NCBI RefSeq assembly: GCF_014695395.1
Contig: NZ_JACJOF010000025.1
Span: 124,001-188,000, forward strand
Source of the DNA: Nodosilinea sp. FACHB-131
GTDB lineage: Bacteria; Cyanobacteriota; Cyanobacteriia; Phormidesmidales; Phormidesmidaceae
Direction: 5' to 3'
Length of the DNA: 64,000 bases
Made by a program: the position numbers and the translations under genes. Of this stretch, positions 7,683 to 16,986 are shown one piece after another. The first letter of the stretch is position 1, and each line of letters starts with the position of its first letter. The notes beneath the pieces were generated by a model, which was given only the letters and a program-made list of their open reading frames with translations, was not told where the DNA came from and searched no databases.

Positions 7683-10166
7683 CTAAAACTCCACCCCCAC
7701 CCTAGCTGAAACCGTCAGCGGGGCTCCGGGAGTTACTCCCAAAAACTGATCCGACGAGGTGAAATAACGGCTGTTGAATAGGTTTTCAACATTGAGCTGG
7801 GCTCGCCAGTTGTCGCGGCGATAAAACAGCGCTGCATCGGTGCGAAAATAGCTGGGCAGCGTAAAACTATTGTCAGAATTGCCCGCTCGCTGACTGACGT
7901 AATACAGTCCCAGACCAAAACCTAGACCCTCCAAACTTCCCTCTTGTAGTTCGTAGGTGCTCCACAGGCTGAACTGGTTGTCGGGCACATTGGCCAGACT
8001 GTTGCCCACCGGAATAGAGTTATCTTGGCTGACAAAAGCATCCAGCAGGGTGTAGTTGGCGGTGAGGTTCCACCCCGGCAAAATTTCGCCACCCAGACCT
8101 AGCTCAAAGCCTCGGCTGGCCACTTCTCCAGTTTGGATGGTAAACGCTGGGTCGTCGGGATCAGTGGTTTGCACATTTTGGCGGCGAATATCGAACAGGG
8201 CCGCTGTAAAGCTGAGGCTGTCGGTAATATCGCCCTTAACCCCCACCTCAAACTGTCGGCCCCGCTCGGGGGCGAAGGTGGAGTCGTCAGCGTTGCGGCT
8301 GGCCCCAAAGGAAGGCTGAAATGAAGTGGTGTAGGAGGCGTAGAGCGACACCGGCTCGATCGGCTGATAAACAATGCCGACCCGAGGCGAAAGAGCGCTG
8401 TCTGTCTGTCTAAATTCTTCGCGGGGCTGGCCGATGTCGCGGGTCGTGCGAAACTGATCGGCGGTGTCGTAGCGCACCCCAGCCAGCAGCTTGAGATTCG
8501 GCAAAATATCGATCTGATCTTGCAGATAAATGCCTACGGTTCTAATCGTGTCGTCCCTAAAGAATTCGGGTTCGATCGCGTAGGGAGTGCCCGTGTAAAC
8601 CGGGTTAAAAATATTGATGGAGTTGTAGGAATTGCTGAACTGAAACTCGGGTTGCTCCAGCGTGTTGCGATATTCAACGCCAAACAATACCTGGTGAGGA
8701 ATGGAGCCGGTGTTAAAACGCCCAACAGCTTCTGCATTAGTGTAAAAGCGCTGGTAGGTGCCACCCGCAAAGTAGGCCAAGCGCCCCAGCTCGCCGGTCG
8801 TTTCATCCAGCGAATCAAATAGGGGAGCGTAGCGGCGCGGCGCATATCGTTGGTACTGGAGGGTATGGCGCAGATCAAGATTCTCGTTAACCTCGTGGTT
8901 GAGACGATAACCAAGGTTGAACTGCTCTTGGGAAAATTCGCCAAAGTCTTCGCCCAAGAAGCGATCGCGCGGCAGATCGATAATGCCATTGGCACCCACC
9001 ACCAACCCTTCATCGATAGTTTCGCGATCGCTCGTATACTGCCCATACACATCCAGCGAGGTGCTGGGGCTAATATCCCAGGTGATGATCGGCGAAATCA
9101 GCAGCCTTCGGCCATCCACCAGGTTGCGGAAGCTGTTGAGATTTTCGTAGGACACATTAAGTCGGTAGCGAAGAGTGCTGTCGTCTGTGATGGGTCCCGA
9201 TAGGTCAACCGCTCCGTCGTAGCTGCCAAAGCTATCGACACCCGCAGAGATGTCATAAAACGGCTCACTCAGCGGGCGCTTGGGTACCAGGTTAATAATG
9301 CCACCCGGCTCACCCTGGCCAAACAGCACCGAGGCCGGCCCGCGCAGCACCTCGACCCGCTCGATGTCATTGGTGCTCAGCCCCCCCAGCGAAACCGCCT
9401 CGACCCCATCGCGAAAAACACCGCCTCGGTTCTCAAAGCCGCGAATCAAAAAGCCAGGGCCAAACACGCTCAGCCCCCGACCGCCATTGTCGGCCACCGA
9501 ACCCGCTGTCTCTAGGGCATTGCCCAACTCCCGCGCATCGCGGTCTTCAATCACTGCCTGAGGAATCACCTGAATCGACTGGGGAATGTCGCGCAGGGGC
9601 GTGTCGGTGCGCGTGGCCGTGCTGGAGTCGCTAGGCGCATAGCCCTCATCGCCCTCACCCGTCACCCCGATGCGAATGACTTCCTCCTCCCCAGAGGCCA
9701 AGCTTTGCCCTGGTGTAACGCCCAGCACCAGCCCGGCCACCCCAGAGCTCACATTCACCGCTGGCGGTCCATCGCTGCCGGTAATCGACACTCGCACCCG
9801 GTTATCTTCCAAGCTAGTGACGCTCACCAGGGCAATGCCCTCAGCAGGCCCAAACTGCTCAAAACTCTCGCCCTCCGGCAAGGCCAGCACCGCATTGGGA
9901 ATGTCGGTCACCAGCGCATTGCCGACTACCGAAGTGGTGGGTTCTGCCAGCGCTCCGTCGGCATCTAGCACCAGGCGAATTCCCTGACCGTCGGGTTCTA
10001 CCCGCACGCCAGTAATTTGCGTTGCCCCCTGGGCCAGATTGAGATCTGCTGCCTGCCCGCTGGGTGCCGCCTCCAGTAACGGCAGCGCCGTTTCAGCCTG
10101 AGCCGCCATTGGCACTAGCGCCAGCCATCCCGCCAACAATACCAACCGCTGCAATCGAACTCCCAT
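7683..10166 (-). CDS. TonB-dependent siderophore receptor with AMIN domain
   Basis: An 827-residue outer-membrane receptor. The ATG at 10164-10166 is chosen because AGGTGG lies six bases upstream and a signal peptide (ending AAQAETA) follows directly. An AMIN domain, in other proteins a peptidoglycan-binding module, comes next (ITGVRVEPDGQG, NALVTDIPNAVL). Then come the plug (LRDIPQSIQVIPQ, FLIRGFENRGG, VEVLRGPASVLFGQGEPGG) and a 22-strand-type barrel ending in phenylalanine. The AMIN fusion is usual for cyanobacterial receptors. It takes up a ferric siderophore of unknown identity. An AraC regulator gene lies upstream and the binding protein gene downstream, with a hairpin repeat between. 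Confidence 0.92.
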   Translation of the reverse strand: MGVRLQRLVLLAGWLALVPMAAQAETALPLLEAAPSGQAADLNLAQGATQITGVRVEPDGQGIRLVLDADGALAEPTTSVVGNALVTDIPNAVLALPEGESFEQFGPAEGIALVSVTSLEDNRVRVSITGSDGPPAVNVSSGVAGLVLGVTPGQSLASGEEEVIRIGVTGEGDEGYAPSDSSTATRTDTPLRDIPQSIQVIPQAVIEDRDARELGNALETAGSVADNGGRGLSVFGPGFLIRGFENRGGVFRDGVEAVSLGGLSTNDIERVEVLRGPASVLFGQGEPGGIINLVPKRPLSEPFYDISAGVDSFGSYDGAVDLSGPITDDSTLRYRLNVSYENLNSFRNLVDGRRLLISPIITWDISPSTSLDVYGQYTSDRETIDEGLVVGANGIIDLPRDRFLGEDFGEFSQEQFNLGYRLNHEVNENLDLRHTLQYQRYAPRRYAPLFDSLDETTGELGRLAYFAGGTYQRFYTNAEAVGRFNTGSIPHQVLFGVEYRNTLEQPEFQFSNSYNSINIFNPVYTGTPYAIEPEFFRDDTIRTVGIYLQDQIDILPNLKLLAGVRYDTADQFRTTRDIGQPREEFRQTDSALSPRVGIVYQPIEPVSLYASYTTSFQPSFGASRNADDSTFAPERGRQFEVGVKGDITDSLSFTAALFDIRRQNVQTTDPDDPAFTIQTGEVASRGFELGLGGEILPGWNLTANYTLLDAFVSQDNSIPVGNSLANVPDNQFSLWSTYELQEGSLEGLGFGLGLYYVSQRAGNSDNSFTLPSYFRTDAALFYRRDNWRAQLNVENLFNSRYFTSSDQFLGVTPGAPLTVSARVGVEF

Positions 10167-10276
10167 CACACCACCTGTAAATCGTTGAGGACAATGCCTT
10201 AGCTGCCTATAGCTTTGAGGCAATCAGGAATACTTCTCAACAAGATACAGGGCAGTGGCAGTCGCTAAAGCGAAAG

Positions 10277-10294
10277 ATGATCCCTAGACGGAGT
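10277..10294. promoter_or_regulatory. 18-bp motif shared with the exporter upstream region
   Basis: ATGATCCCTAGACGGAGT here matches ATGATTCCTAAACGGAGT at 27560-27577 at 16 of 18 positions. This copy lies about 110 bases upstream of the receptor gene, the other about 57 bases upstream of the ABC exporter gene of the second iron cassette. A regulator site, for instance for one of the AraC proteins, is possible. Confidence 0.35.
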
Positions 10295-10330
10295 TTTTGC
10301 GATCAGATTTGGGAGTTTTTGGGAGCAAGT

Positions 10331-10525
10331 GGGGGAGTGGGCGGGTGGATGGGTGAGTGGGTAGGAGGGTAGGAGGGTTAGGCAAAGTGTGCGACGAATG
10401 AGGGGTAGAAAACCAATTTCCCTATCTTTATCATTTAGGTGTGCGGTGCAGAGCATGAAGCGGAACCATCCACCCATCCACCCTCCTACCCATCCACCCT
10501 CCTACCCACCCACCCCTCACGCCCT
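10331..10525. repeat. Octamer-armed inverted element, copy 1
   Basis: A G-rich arm built of GGGTGGAT/GGGTGAGT/GGGTAGGA octamers (10331-10378) is followed after about 85 unrelated bases by a C-rich arm of ATCCACCC/CTCCTACC octamers (10466-10525). The arms can pair into a long hairpin; the G-rich arm also has the four-run pattern of a quadruplex. The C-rich arm reaches the stop codon of the AraC gene (10517). Confidence 0.85.
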
Positions 10526-11449
10526 CCTCCCCCTCACATACACCCCCGGATTCACTCCATACTTGCGGCGAAAGGCGGCGGCGAAGTGGCCCCGGCTGGC
10601 AAAGCCCACGGCCTCGGCGGCGGCGGTGACGCTGAGGTCGCCCGATTCGAGTAGCTGGCGCGATCGCTCCATACGGTGCTCGTGCAGATAGCCAAACACC
10701 GTGGTGCCAAACACCTGACGAAAGCCCACCTTGAGCTTGTGGTCATTGATGCCCACCGCCCGCGCCAGCTCAATCAGCGTGGGGGGATGGGCAATCTGGC
10801 GGCACAGCAGCTTACTGGCGTAGTGGATGCGTTCTACATCGTCGGCTTTGAGGGCTGGTGGGCTGAAGCTATCAGACATTGTTTTCAAGTCTTCAATTAG
10901 CAGCGCCATCAGCTCCCACACTTTGCTTTCCAGGTAGAGCCGCTGGGTTAGCCCTTGAAATGGACAGTGCAAAATCGCCTGCACCGCCATTTGCATCGCC
11001 GCTGTGGGAGTGCCAGAGCGCTCCAGGTAGCGTTGATCCGCAGGGCGCAACAGGTCTAGAAGATCATCGCAGGCTTCCCCAATCCACTGGTGAAAGGCGT
11101 AAGGATCGATATGGACGTTGATCCCTACAATCCGTTGATTGCCGGGAACCCGCCAAGCCTCCGCCGGAGCTAGACCACTGCCAAAGAAGACGTAGCGCTG
11201 GCTGCTTTTGCCGCTGCTCTGAACTTGCTCAAAGATAAACTCCAGCGGATGTTCGCGATCGCAGTGTCTAATCTCCAAATCATCGTGCAGACAGAACTCT
11301 TCCATACAAAGTTCGACGCCCTCGCGCAGAGCCACATAGCGCTGTTGCCCCTGACCGAGAGCAGCAGGATAAGCCGTTACTTCGCTGTCTGTTGCGGTAG
11401 CCTCGTCGAGCCAGTTCGCGTAGTCAGCTTGGGAAAGGGTAATGGTCAT
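10517..11449 (-). CDS. AraC family transcriptional regulator (PchR-like)
   Basis: A 310-residue regulator with an N-terminal effector-binding half and a C-terminal double helix-turn-helix (LIELARAVGINDHKLKVGFRQVFGTTVFGYL ahead of SVTAAAEAVGFASRGHFAAAFRRKYGVNPGVY, cited here as two motifs). Proteins of the PchR type sense ferric siderophore and switch on the matching receptor gene. The open frame continues upstream to 11509 from a TTG; the ATG at 11449 is preferred because conserved-looking sequence starts there. It lies directly upstream of the receptor gene in the same direction, as in the second cassette. Confidence 0.85.
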   Translation of the reverse strand: MTITLSQADYANWLDEATATDSEVTAYPAALGQGQQRYVALREGVELCMEEFCLHDDLEIRHCDREHPLEFIFEQVQSSGKSSQRYVFFGSGLAPAEAWRVPGNQRIVGINVHIDPYAFHQWIGEACDDLLDLLRPADQRYLERSGTPTAAMQMAVQAILHCPFQGLTQRLYLESKVWELMALLIEDLKTMSDSFSPPALKADDVERIHYASKLLCRQIAHPPTLIELARAVGINDHKLKVGFRQVFGTTVFGYLHEHRMERSRQLLESGDLSVTAAAEAVGFASRGHFAAAFRRKYGVNPGVYVRGRRA

Positions 11450-11618
11450 AGCGATGGGCGCAGCAGCGCTATAGGAATAAACAGGAGCGATAAAACGGGG
11501 TTGCCCCAACGCCAGCCGACAACTCCTCGTAGACAGGCTTTTGGAGCAACCCCTAGCAATCTACATCCAAAGCATCAGATGCCAGAGAGGATGGAAAAAT
11601 TTTATCCTAATTGGCACC

Positions 11619-11640
11619 GATTCTCAATAGTTTAGATTTT
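11619..11640. promoter_or_regulatory. Possible Fur box upstream of the AraC regulator
   Basis: GATTCTCAATAGTTTAGATT carries the ATTCTCA core (TGAGAAT on the other strand) also found upstream of the second receptor and the second AraC gene. Cyanobacterial Fur sites are AT-rich and often contain TGAGAAT, so iron repression is plausible. The palindrome is imperfect. Confidence 0.3.
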
Positions 11641-11760
11641 AGGTTTTGTCTTGAGCCTCTCTTGGGTAGAGTGGGTCAGTAGCGATCGCCGTCGTCAAGG
11701 GCTTTGCCGAGCGATCGCAGGTTCCCACGAATGCTTTTGGAGTCAATGCTGTGGCGATCG

Positions 11761-12390
11761 CTAATCTAAATTTCCATGTGCCCAGAGTGCAGCTTGAGTG
11801 CGATCGCTCAAATCTAGCTCGCTCAGAACCCGGCTGATGTAGTTTCTGACGGTTCCTTCGGTAATATGCAGGGTTTTGGCAATTTCACGGTTTGTCTTTC
11901 CCTGTCCTAGTAGCTTGAGAACCTCTAGCTCCCGTTCACTTAAGGCTAAATTAGCTGGGGTAGCACTAACAGGTTGTTGAAGCTGGGCAAAGACTTTAGG
12001 TGCGATCGTTGGCCCGAGCTGACTGTGTCCTTTATGAATTGTGCGGATAGCATCAGCCACCTGTCCAGAGGGAGTGTTTTTGAGTAGGTATCCAGTTGCT
12101 CCTGCCTTCAGCGACTCCCACACATAGTCATCCTCGTCGAACGTTGTCAGCACCAAGATACGAATCCACGGATAGCTGCGGAGAATTTCACGAGTAGCTG
12201 TAACGCCATCACATTTGGGCATGCGAATGTCCATGAGAATGACATCGGGCTGAAGCGTCCCGGTCAGGTCGATCGCCGCTCTTCCATCCGCTGCCTGTCC
12301 TACCACTTCGATGTCTGTCTCTAGGGACAACAAAGAGGCTAACCCTTCTCGAAAGAAGGATTGGTCATCAACGACGAGCACTCGAATCAT
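11761..12390 (-). CDS. NarL/FixJ-type response regulator
   Basis: A 209-residue regulator. The receiver domain (residues 1-120) has the acidic pair DD at 8-9, the phosphoacceptor Asp54 (VILMDIRMPKCDG), a conserved threonine in LVLTTFDEDDYV and Lys in GYLLKNTP. The output is a LuxR-type helix-turn-helix (LSERELEVLKLLGQGKTNREIA, TEGTVRNYISRVLSEL) near 145-205. It overlaps the 3' end of the histidine kinase gene by 23 bases, so the two form an operon and a cognate pair. The neighbouring divergent devBCA-type locus is the likely target. Confidence 0.92.
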   Translation of the reverse strand: MIRVLVVDDQSFFREGLASLLSLETDIEVVGQAADGRAAIDLTGTLQPDVILMDIRMPKCDGVTATREILRSYPWIRILVLTTFDEDDYVWESLKAGATGYLLKNTPSGQVADAIRTIHKGHSQLGPTIAPKVFAQLQQPVSATPANLALSERELEVLKLLGQGKTNREIAKTLHITEGTVRNYISRVLSELDLSDRTQAALWAHGNLD

Positions 12391-13642
12391 AAGGCATCAC
12401 AATTTTGATTTGCGTTCCCTGATCGGAACCCGTACTAATTTTAAGGGTTCCACCCAAGAGTTCTACCCGTTCCTGCATTCCTGGCAAACCGCATCCAGTC
12501 AATGGCTGCTTCAGATCAAACCCTTGACCATCATCTTGCAGCGTCACCACGATCGCGTCTGATTCAACCAGTCCCCGCAGCGTCACCTGAGCTGCTTTGG
12601 CGTGCTTTTGAATGTTAATTAAGCCTTCCTTCAAAATGCAGTAAAGCTGATAACTCGATTGCAGGGAGAGGGCAGGCAAACTTAAATTTACTTGAGTGGC
12701 AATTCCCTGCTGGCGCATCTGCTCAAGTCGTTCGTGTAGCGCTTCATTAAGATTGAAACTGGACCGATGGCGCATGGTTTGAACCAGTTGCCGCACATCT
12801 TGTAGGCACTGACTCACCAATAGAGCGGCATTGTCTACCGAATCGAAGGATTTCGCTAAATCGCGATCGCGCAATTTCTGAGCAACTTCCAGCTGTACTC
12901 CCAATGAAGTGAGGGTGTGCCCTAGAGAATCATGAATCTCTCTCGCAATCCGCAGACGTTCTAGTTTGGCGCTCAAAACTTCTACTTCTTGCGACAATGC
13001 TTCTGCCTGCTGGCGGCTTTCGCGTTCTGCCACAATGACAAAGCCAAGCAAAACGACAAAAACACCGGCGCTGACATAATACAGTAATGCATGCAGCAGC
13101 GTCGTGTACAAATTAGACTGCAAAGTGACACTATCAAACTCTAGGAGTTTTCGTTGAATCAGTGATGGATACAGCCAGGCAAAACTAGCCAACCAGACCA
13201 CTCCACCCATAACGTTAGTCAAAATGACTTCGTGGCGACTCAATAGGAAACACGCCTTGATTAGTAGCAAATAAAGTACATAACTAGTTTCGATCCCAGA
13301 CGCGATCGCAACGCCCGCCAATCCCATCTCCAGCACAACGTAAGCGCGGCGCTGCCAAAGTGGACGATCGAGCGGCAAGATAAAGCTGAAACAGAAAAAG
13401 AGCGTGCTAAACACAACACATTTGACGATTAGCTTAGGCGTGGAGGCTTCGTCAAACACATAAATCAAGATTGTCATGAATAGCAGGAGCCACTCACCAA
13501 GGCGCAGTGTACGGCGAAGTGATGGAGAAGAGCCAGTATCTAGATTCATTGAATAGACTAACCGTCCTGTTCTCTCTAATTTGCGCGACCGCCTGCCAAT
13601 CCAGATATGACACCTATCAAGTTTAGACATGACAAGTGTCAT
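12368..13642 (-). CDS. Sensor histidine kinase, NarL type, membrane-bound
   Basis: A 424-residue kinase. Roughly residues 45-215 hold six hydrophobic membrane segments with no large sensing domain outside, suggesting a signal within the membrane. A short coiled coil leads into the HisKA_3 phosphoacceptor motif REIHDSLGHTL with His near residue 237. The ATPase domain shows INIQKHAKA, DDGQGFD and GCGLPGMQERV. The start is uncertain: the first ATG overlaps an inverted repeat (ATGACAC...GTGTCAT, 13607-13642), and a second ATG at 13549 lies just before the first membrane segment. It phosphorylates the overlapping response regulator. Confidence 0.88.
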   Translation of the reverse strand: MTLVMSKLDRCHIWIGRRSRKLERTGRLVYSMNLDTGSSPSLRRTLRLGEWLLLFMTILIYVFDEASTPKLIVKCVVFSTLFFCFSFILPLDRPLWQRRAYVVLEMGLAGVAIASGIETSYVLYLLLIKACFLLSRHEVILTNVMGGVVWLASFAWLYPSLIQRKLLEFDSVTLQSNLYTTLLHALLYYVSAGVFVVLLGFVIVAERESRQQAEALSQEVEVLSAKLERLRIAREIHDSLGHTLTSLGVQLEVAQKLRDRDLAKSFDSVDNAALLVSQCLQDVRQLVQTMRHRSSFNLNEALHERLEQMRQQGIATQVNLSLPALSLQSSYQLYCILKEGLINIQKHAKAAQVTLRGLVESDAIVVTLQDDGQGFDLKQPLTGCGLPGMQERVELLGGTLKISTGSDQGTQIKIVMPYDSSARR

Positions 13643-14318
13643 CCGTTTCCATGATAGCTGTAGGTATCAGAAACGCTGTGGATGGTTTTAGATGATTTGT
13701 AGATGAGCCGTTGAACCACGTATGCAGCCAGACTACTCAAGCTCTCAAACTACCATTCACCACTTAGCAAGGCTGAGCAATTGTATTTTTGCCCTAGAAA
13801 TAGCAATCACCCTTATGAGCTTTGAGCTGCTAGAAATCGTTCAATTGCTGTCAAACTTGGAAATTAATCAATTTTTAATTTGACAACTTAAGTCCCTTAG
13901 CATCTATATCATCACCTTCATTCTGGCTGCCTTTTATTGGATCAACCACGCTCAACAGTTTAGTTACTTTGGAAAGACTAATAAAGCTCATTTGTTTATA
14001 ACTTGTACTTAATGAGTTTATTAGTGATTCCGTTCTCGAATGTTAATGACAAAGATTTAAATTGTCAAATCATTCGATTGAGGCAAGTAAAAGCACCAGT
14101 TGAATCTATTTGTACCTTAATGTCAATTCCAGTCGCACTAGTTAATCCGAATTTATTAGATATGGTCTGGTTGTTAATCCTGGTTATCTCTTTAATGACG
14201 AATAAGACTCCCAAACAGACGCCTGGATCCGATGTAATACCAATTTCAACTTAAGTAGTTATTTCAATCTTATTGCTTAATTTGTCGTTTCAAATTTCAT
14301 CGTCTCTGCTAGCCGCTA
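13643..14318. other. Intergenic region between divergent kinase and devB genes
   Basis: About 680 AT-rich bases between divergent genes, so promoters for both must lie here. An open frame at 14003-14254 (83 codons) has no recognisable motif and I do not call it. Near 14200 is GAATAAG followed by CAGAC with a 16-base offset, similar to but not spaced like the shared motif of the protease island. No other structure is clear. Confidence 0.4.
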
Positions 14319-15503
14319 ATGCTGACCATTATGAATTTGCAGTTGCTGTCAAAACCATCTAATCGTTGGATGCTTGCCTTGGTCGTTGTTGCATCTACCA
14401 TTACAGCAGGAATTGCTTACTACGGCATTTCGCAATTTTCTGTAGAGAAACCAGCAGAGAACACTCAGATTACCCCGATTATTCAGTCTATTGTGGCGCT
14501 GGGTCGGTTAGAACCTGAAACTGAGGTGACAAAAGTGTCAGTTCCAGCCACGCTCAGTAACGATCGCGTTGCCCAGCTCCTCGTCAAACGGGGCGAGCGA
14601 GTCGAAGCCAACCAATTAATTGCGATTCTAGACAGCCACGATCGGTTACAAGGCGCTCTCCTAGAAGCCGAACAACAAGTCGTCGTTGCCCAAGCAGAGC
14701 TTGCCCAGGTTAAAGCCGGAGCAAAATCGGGCGAAATTGAGGCACAACAAGCAGAAATTGAGCGTTTGCAGGCAGAGCTAGCAGGTGAAACTCGGCGACA
14801 GCAAGCAACCTTAACGAGTTTAGAAGCCGGGGTTAATAACGCCCGCGCTGAATACAGCCGTTATCAATCGCTTTATCAGGTAGGAGCAATCTCTGCATCT
14901 GAGTTTGACCAGAAGCGACTAGCTTTCGAGAACGCACAGGCACAATTTAATGAGGGAAAAGCGAATCAAGGCCGGACGGCTGATACATTGCAGGCACAAA
15001 TTGAGTCAGCTAGAGCTAACTTAAACAGCATTGCGGAAGTGCGCCCAACGGATGTGCAAACTGCACAGGCAAAAGTTGATCAAGCGATCGCTGCTGCTAA
15101 GCGAGCCGCAGCAGATTTGAGACAAGCAGTCGTGCGATCGCCCCAAGCAGGACAAATTCTTGAAATCTATGCCAAGGCAGGAGAAGTGGTGAATGAAAAA
15201 GGTATTGCGGATCTGGGGCAAACTCGCCAGATGCACGTAGTTGCCGAAGTTTATCAAAGTGACATCGAAAAAATTCGCATTGGGCAACAGGCAGTGATTA
15301 CAGGTGAACCTTTTTCTGGAGAACTGCGCGGCACAGTGGAGGAAATGGGGCTGCAAGTGAGCCAGCAGGAGATCTTCAATAGTCAGCCAGGCGAGAACCT
15401 AGATCAGCGGGTGGTGAAAGTCAGAATTCGGCTCAATGCATCGGACAGCGACCGTGTTTCAGGGTTGACGAATTTGCAAGTGCAGGTTGCCATTCAACCC
15501 TAA
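14319..15503 (+). CDS. devB: DevB-type membrane fusion protein of an ABC exporter
   Basis: A 394-residue HlyD-family adaptor. One N-terminal membrane anchor lies near residues 14-37, then a lipoyl-like half (VAQLLVKRGERVEANQLIA), long coiled-coil helices (about 95-260) and the second lipoyl half (VVRSPQAGQILEIYAKAGEVV). Length and order match DevB of the heterocyst glycolipid exporter and its relatives in cyanobacteria without heterocysts. It should bridge the inner-membrane DevC/DevA pump to an outer-membrane channel. The transported substrate is unknown. The GC content looks lower than in the flanking iron cassettes. Confidence 0.88.
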   Translation: MLTIMNLQLLSKPSNRWMLALVVVASTITAGIAYYGISQFSVEKPAENTQITPIIQSIVALGRLEPETEVTKVSVPATLSNDRVAQLLVKRGERVEANQLIAILDSHDRLQGALLEAEQQVVVAQAELAQVKAGAKSGEIEAQQAEIERLQAELAGETRRQQATLTSLEAGVNNARAEYSRYQSLYQVGAISASEFDQKRLAFENAQAQFNEGKANQGRTADTLQAQIESARANLNSIAEVRPTDVQTAQAKVDQAIAAAKRAAADLRQAVVRSPQAGQILEIYAKAGEVVNEKGIADLGQTRQMHVVAEVYQSDIEKIRIGQQAVITGEPFSGELRGTVEEMGLQVSQQEIFNSQPGENLDQRVVKVRIRLNASDSDRVSGLTNLQVQVAIQP

Positions 15504-15593
15504 AGCGTTTGTATCCTCACCGATAACCAATCAGTTGATTCTTATCTTAATTGAAAAAAACATGCGCAGTTATTGTATACGGCGCAACTAAAG

Positions 15594-15779
15594 GACCTTT
15601 CAAGCCGTGAAATAGAAGTTCTTAAATGATGGTTGAAGGACAAGGTAACACCAAAATGCTGGGCGTTACATCTCAGTTCAAATACTGTCAAAACGCATTT
15701 CAAAAGTACTTTAAGCAGTTTTTGAGCTGATAATTGCGTTCAAGCGGTTGTTTTTGCTCTTCGTCATGGTTTGGCCTAA
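15594..15779 (+). pseudogene. Decayed C-terminus of a LuxR/NarL-type response regulator
   Basis: Reading codons from 15594 gives DLSSREIEVLK, a stop (TGA at 15627), then a degraded middle, LHLSSNTVKTHFKS, a second stop (TGA at 15723) and ADNCVQAVVFALRHGLA followed by TAA. This is clearly the helix-turn-helix end of a LuxR-type regulator (compare LT.REIEVL, LSPNTVKTHVRS, DR.QAAVFALRHGL) with two in-frame stops and one likely codon loss. No receiver domain remains upstream. It sits between devB and devC, so a regulator gene was once inserted in or formed part of this locus. Confidence 0.8.
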
Positions 15780-15799
15780 AGCGTGGAAAAGAGTTACCT

Positions 15800-16966
15800 A
15801 TGTTTCGCAAAATATTTCGTAAAACACCTTTAGCATGGTTTCAGCTCAAACGGGAAAAAACCCGCCTTGCGGTGGCTTTGGCGGGAATTGCCTTTGCCGA
15901 TATTCTGATGTTTTTTCAACTGGGATTGCTCGATGCCCTGTTTGAGTCTGCCGTAAAACCCTATGCCTCTCTGCAAGGGGATCTGTTTCTAGTTAACCCA
16001 TTATTTGAGAGCCTAGGTGGGGTGAGAAGCTTTCCTAGGCAGCAACTATATCAGGCAGCAGGCACTAAAGAAGTTGAATCGATCAACTATCTCTACATTG
16101 GCCAGGGCGAGTGGCGCAATGCTCAAACTCTAGCAGATCAGTCCACAATGGTATTTGCCATTGATCCTAATAATTCAGCAATCACGCTGTCAGATGTACA
16201 AGCACACCAGAGTGAGCTTAAGCTGCTGAATCGAATGCTCTACGATCGCGCTGGTGCGAAACACTTTTTTGGCAATGTAGTTGAAGAACTTCAGCAGTTT
16301 GGCTCGGTACCAATTCAGTTTAATAACTTTCAAGTCAAGGTAGTTGGAACATTTTTCATGGGAGCATCATTCTCAGCTAATGGGAATGTCATTACGAGTC
16401 ACTCAACTTTCCTTCGGCTTTTTCCAGATCGCCAGCCCGATGAAATTGATATTGGAGTCATCCAGTTGAAACCGGGTACTGATATTAAGCAGTCTAAGGC
16501 TGCGATGCAATCGGAGCTTAAAAACGTTCTGATCCTGACGCATGAAGAGTTTGTCGAACGTGAAAAAAAATACTGGCAGACCACTAGTCCGATTGGGATT
16601 TTGTTTGGATTTGGCGCTGTCATTGGTTTTGTCGTTGGCACCATTATTGTCTATCAAATCCTCTATTCAGACGTATCAGACCATTTGCCGGAATATGCCA
16701 CGCTGAAAGCAATGGGCTACAGCGACAGTTATTTAATTGGCGTACTCATCCAGGAAGCGCTGATTATGGCAGTTCTAGGGTTCATTCCAGGATTTATCAT
16801 TTCGATTGGACTGTATTCGGTTGCTGCCGCTGCAACTTTTCTACCAATTGGTATGACAACCAGCCGCACGATCCTTGTGTTGACGCTGACGATTGTAATG
16901 TGTGCGGCATCAGGAGGAATTGCAATGCGCAAACTGCAATCTGCTGATCCGGCCGATATTTTTTAG
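15800..16966 (+). CDS. devC: DevC-type ABC exporter permease
   Basis: A 388-residue permease of the MacB/FtsX type as found in DevC. The ATG at 15800 (MFRKIFRKTPLAWFQLKREK) is preferred over an in-frame ATG at 15734, because the latter's first codons overlap the regulator pseudogene in another frame. The first membrane segment is near residues 20-45, a periplasmic domain follows, and three segments lie near the C-terminus (GFGAVIGFVVGTIIVYQIL, LIGVLIQEALIMAVLGF, TILVLTLTIVMCAASGG). It forms the membrane part of the pump with DevA. Confidence 0.88.
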   Translation: MFRKIFRKTPLAWFQLKREKTRLAVALAGIAFADILMFFQLGLLDALFESAVKPYASLQGDLFLVNPLFESLGGVRSFPRQQLYQAAGTKEVESINYLYIGQGEWRNAQTLADQSTMVFAIDPNNSAITLSDVQAHQSELKLLNRMLYDRAGAKHFFGNVVEELQQFGSVPIQFNNFQVKVVGTFFMGASFSANGNVITSHSTFLRLFPDRQPDEIDIGVIQLKPGTDIKQSKAAMQSELKNVLILTHEEFVEREKKYWQTTSPIGILFGFGAVIGFVVGTIIVYQILYSDVSDHLPEYATLKAMGYSDSYLIGVLIQEALIMAVLGFIPGFIISIGLYSVAAAATFLPIGMTTSRTILVLTLTIVMCAASGGIAMRKLQSADPADIF

Positions 16967-16986
16967 TTCTTACCCAATGTAGTCAG

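Noticed and set aside
14200-14221. GAATAAG followed by CAGAC upstream of devB, resembling the shared promoter motif
   Set aside because: The offset is 16 instead of 18 bases and no MTA follows, so I do not count it with the six.
14003-14254. 83-codon frame upstream of devB
   Set aside because: No motif or start signal; probably chance in AT-rich promoter DNA.
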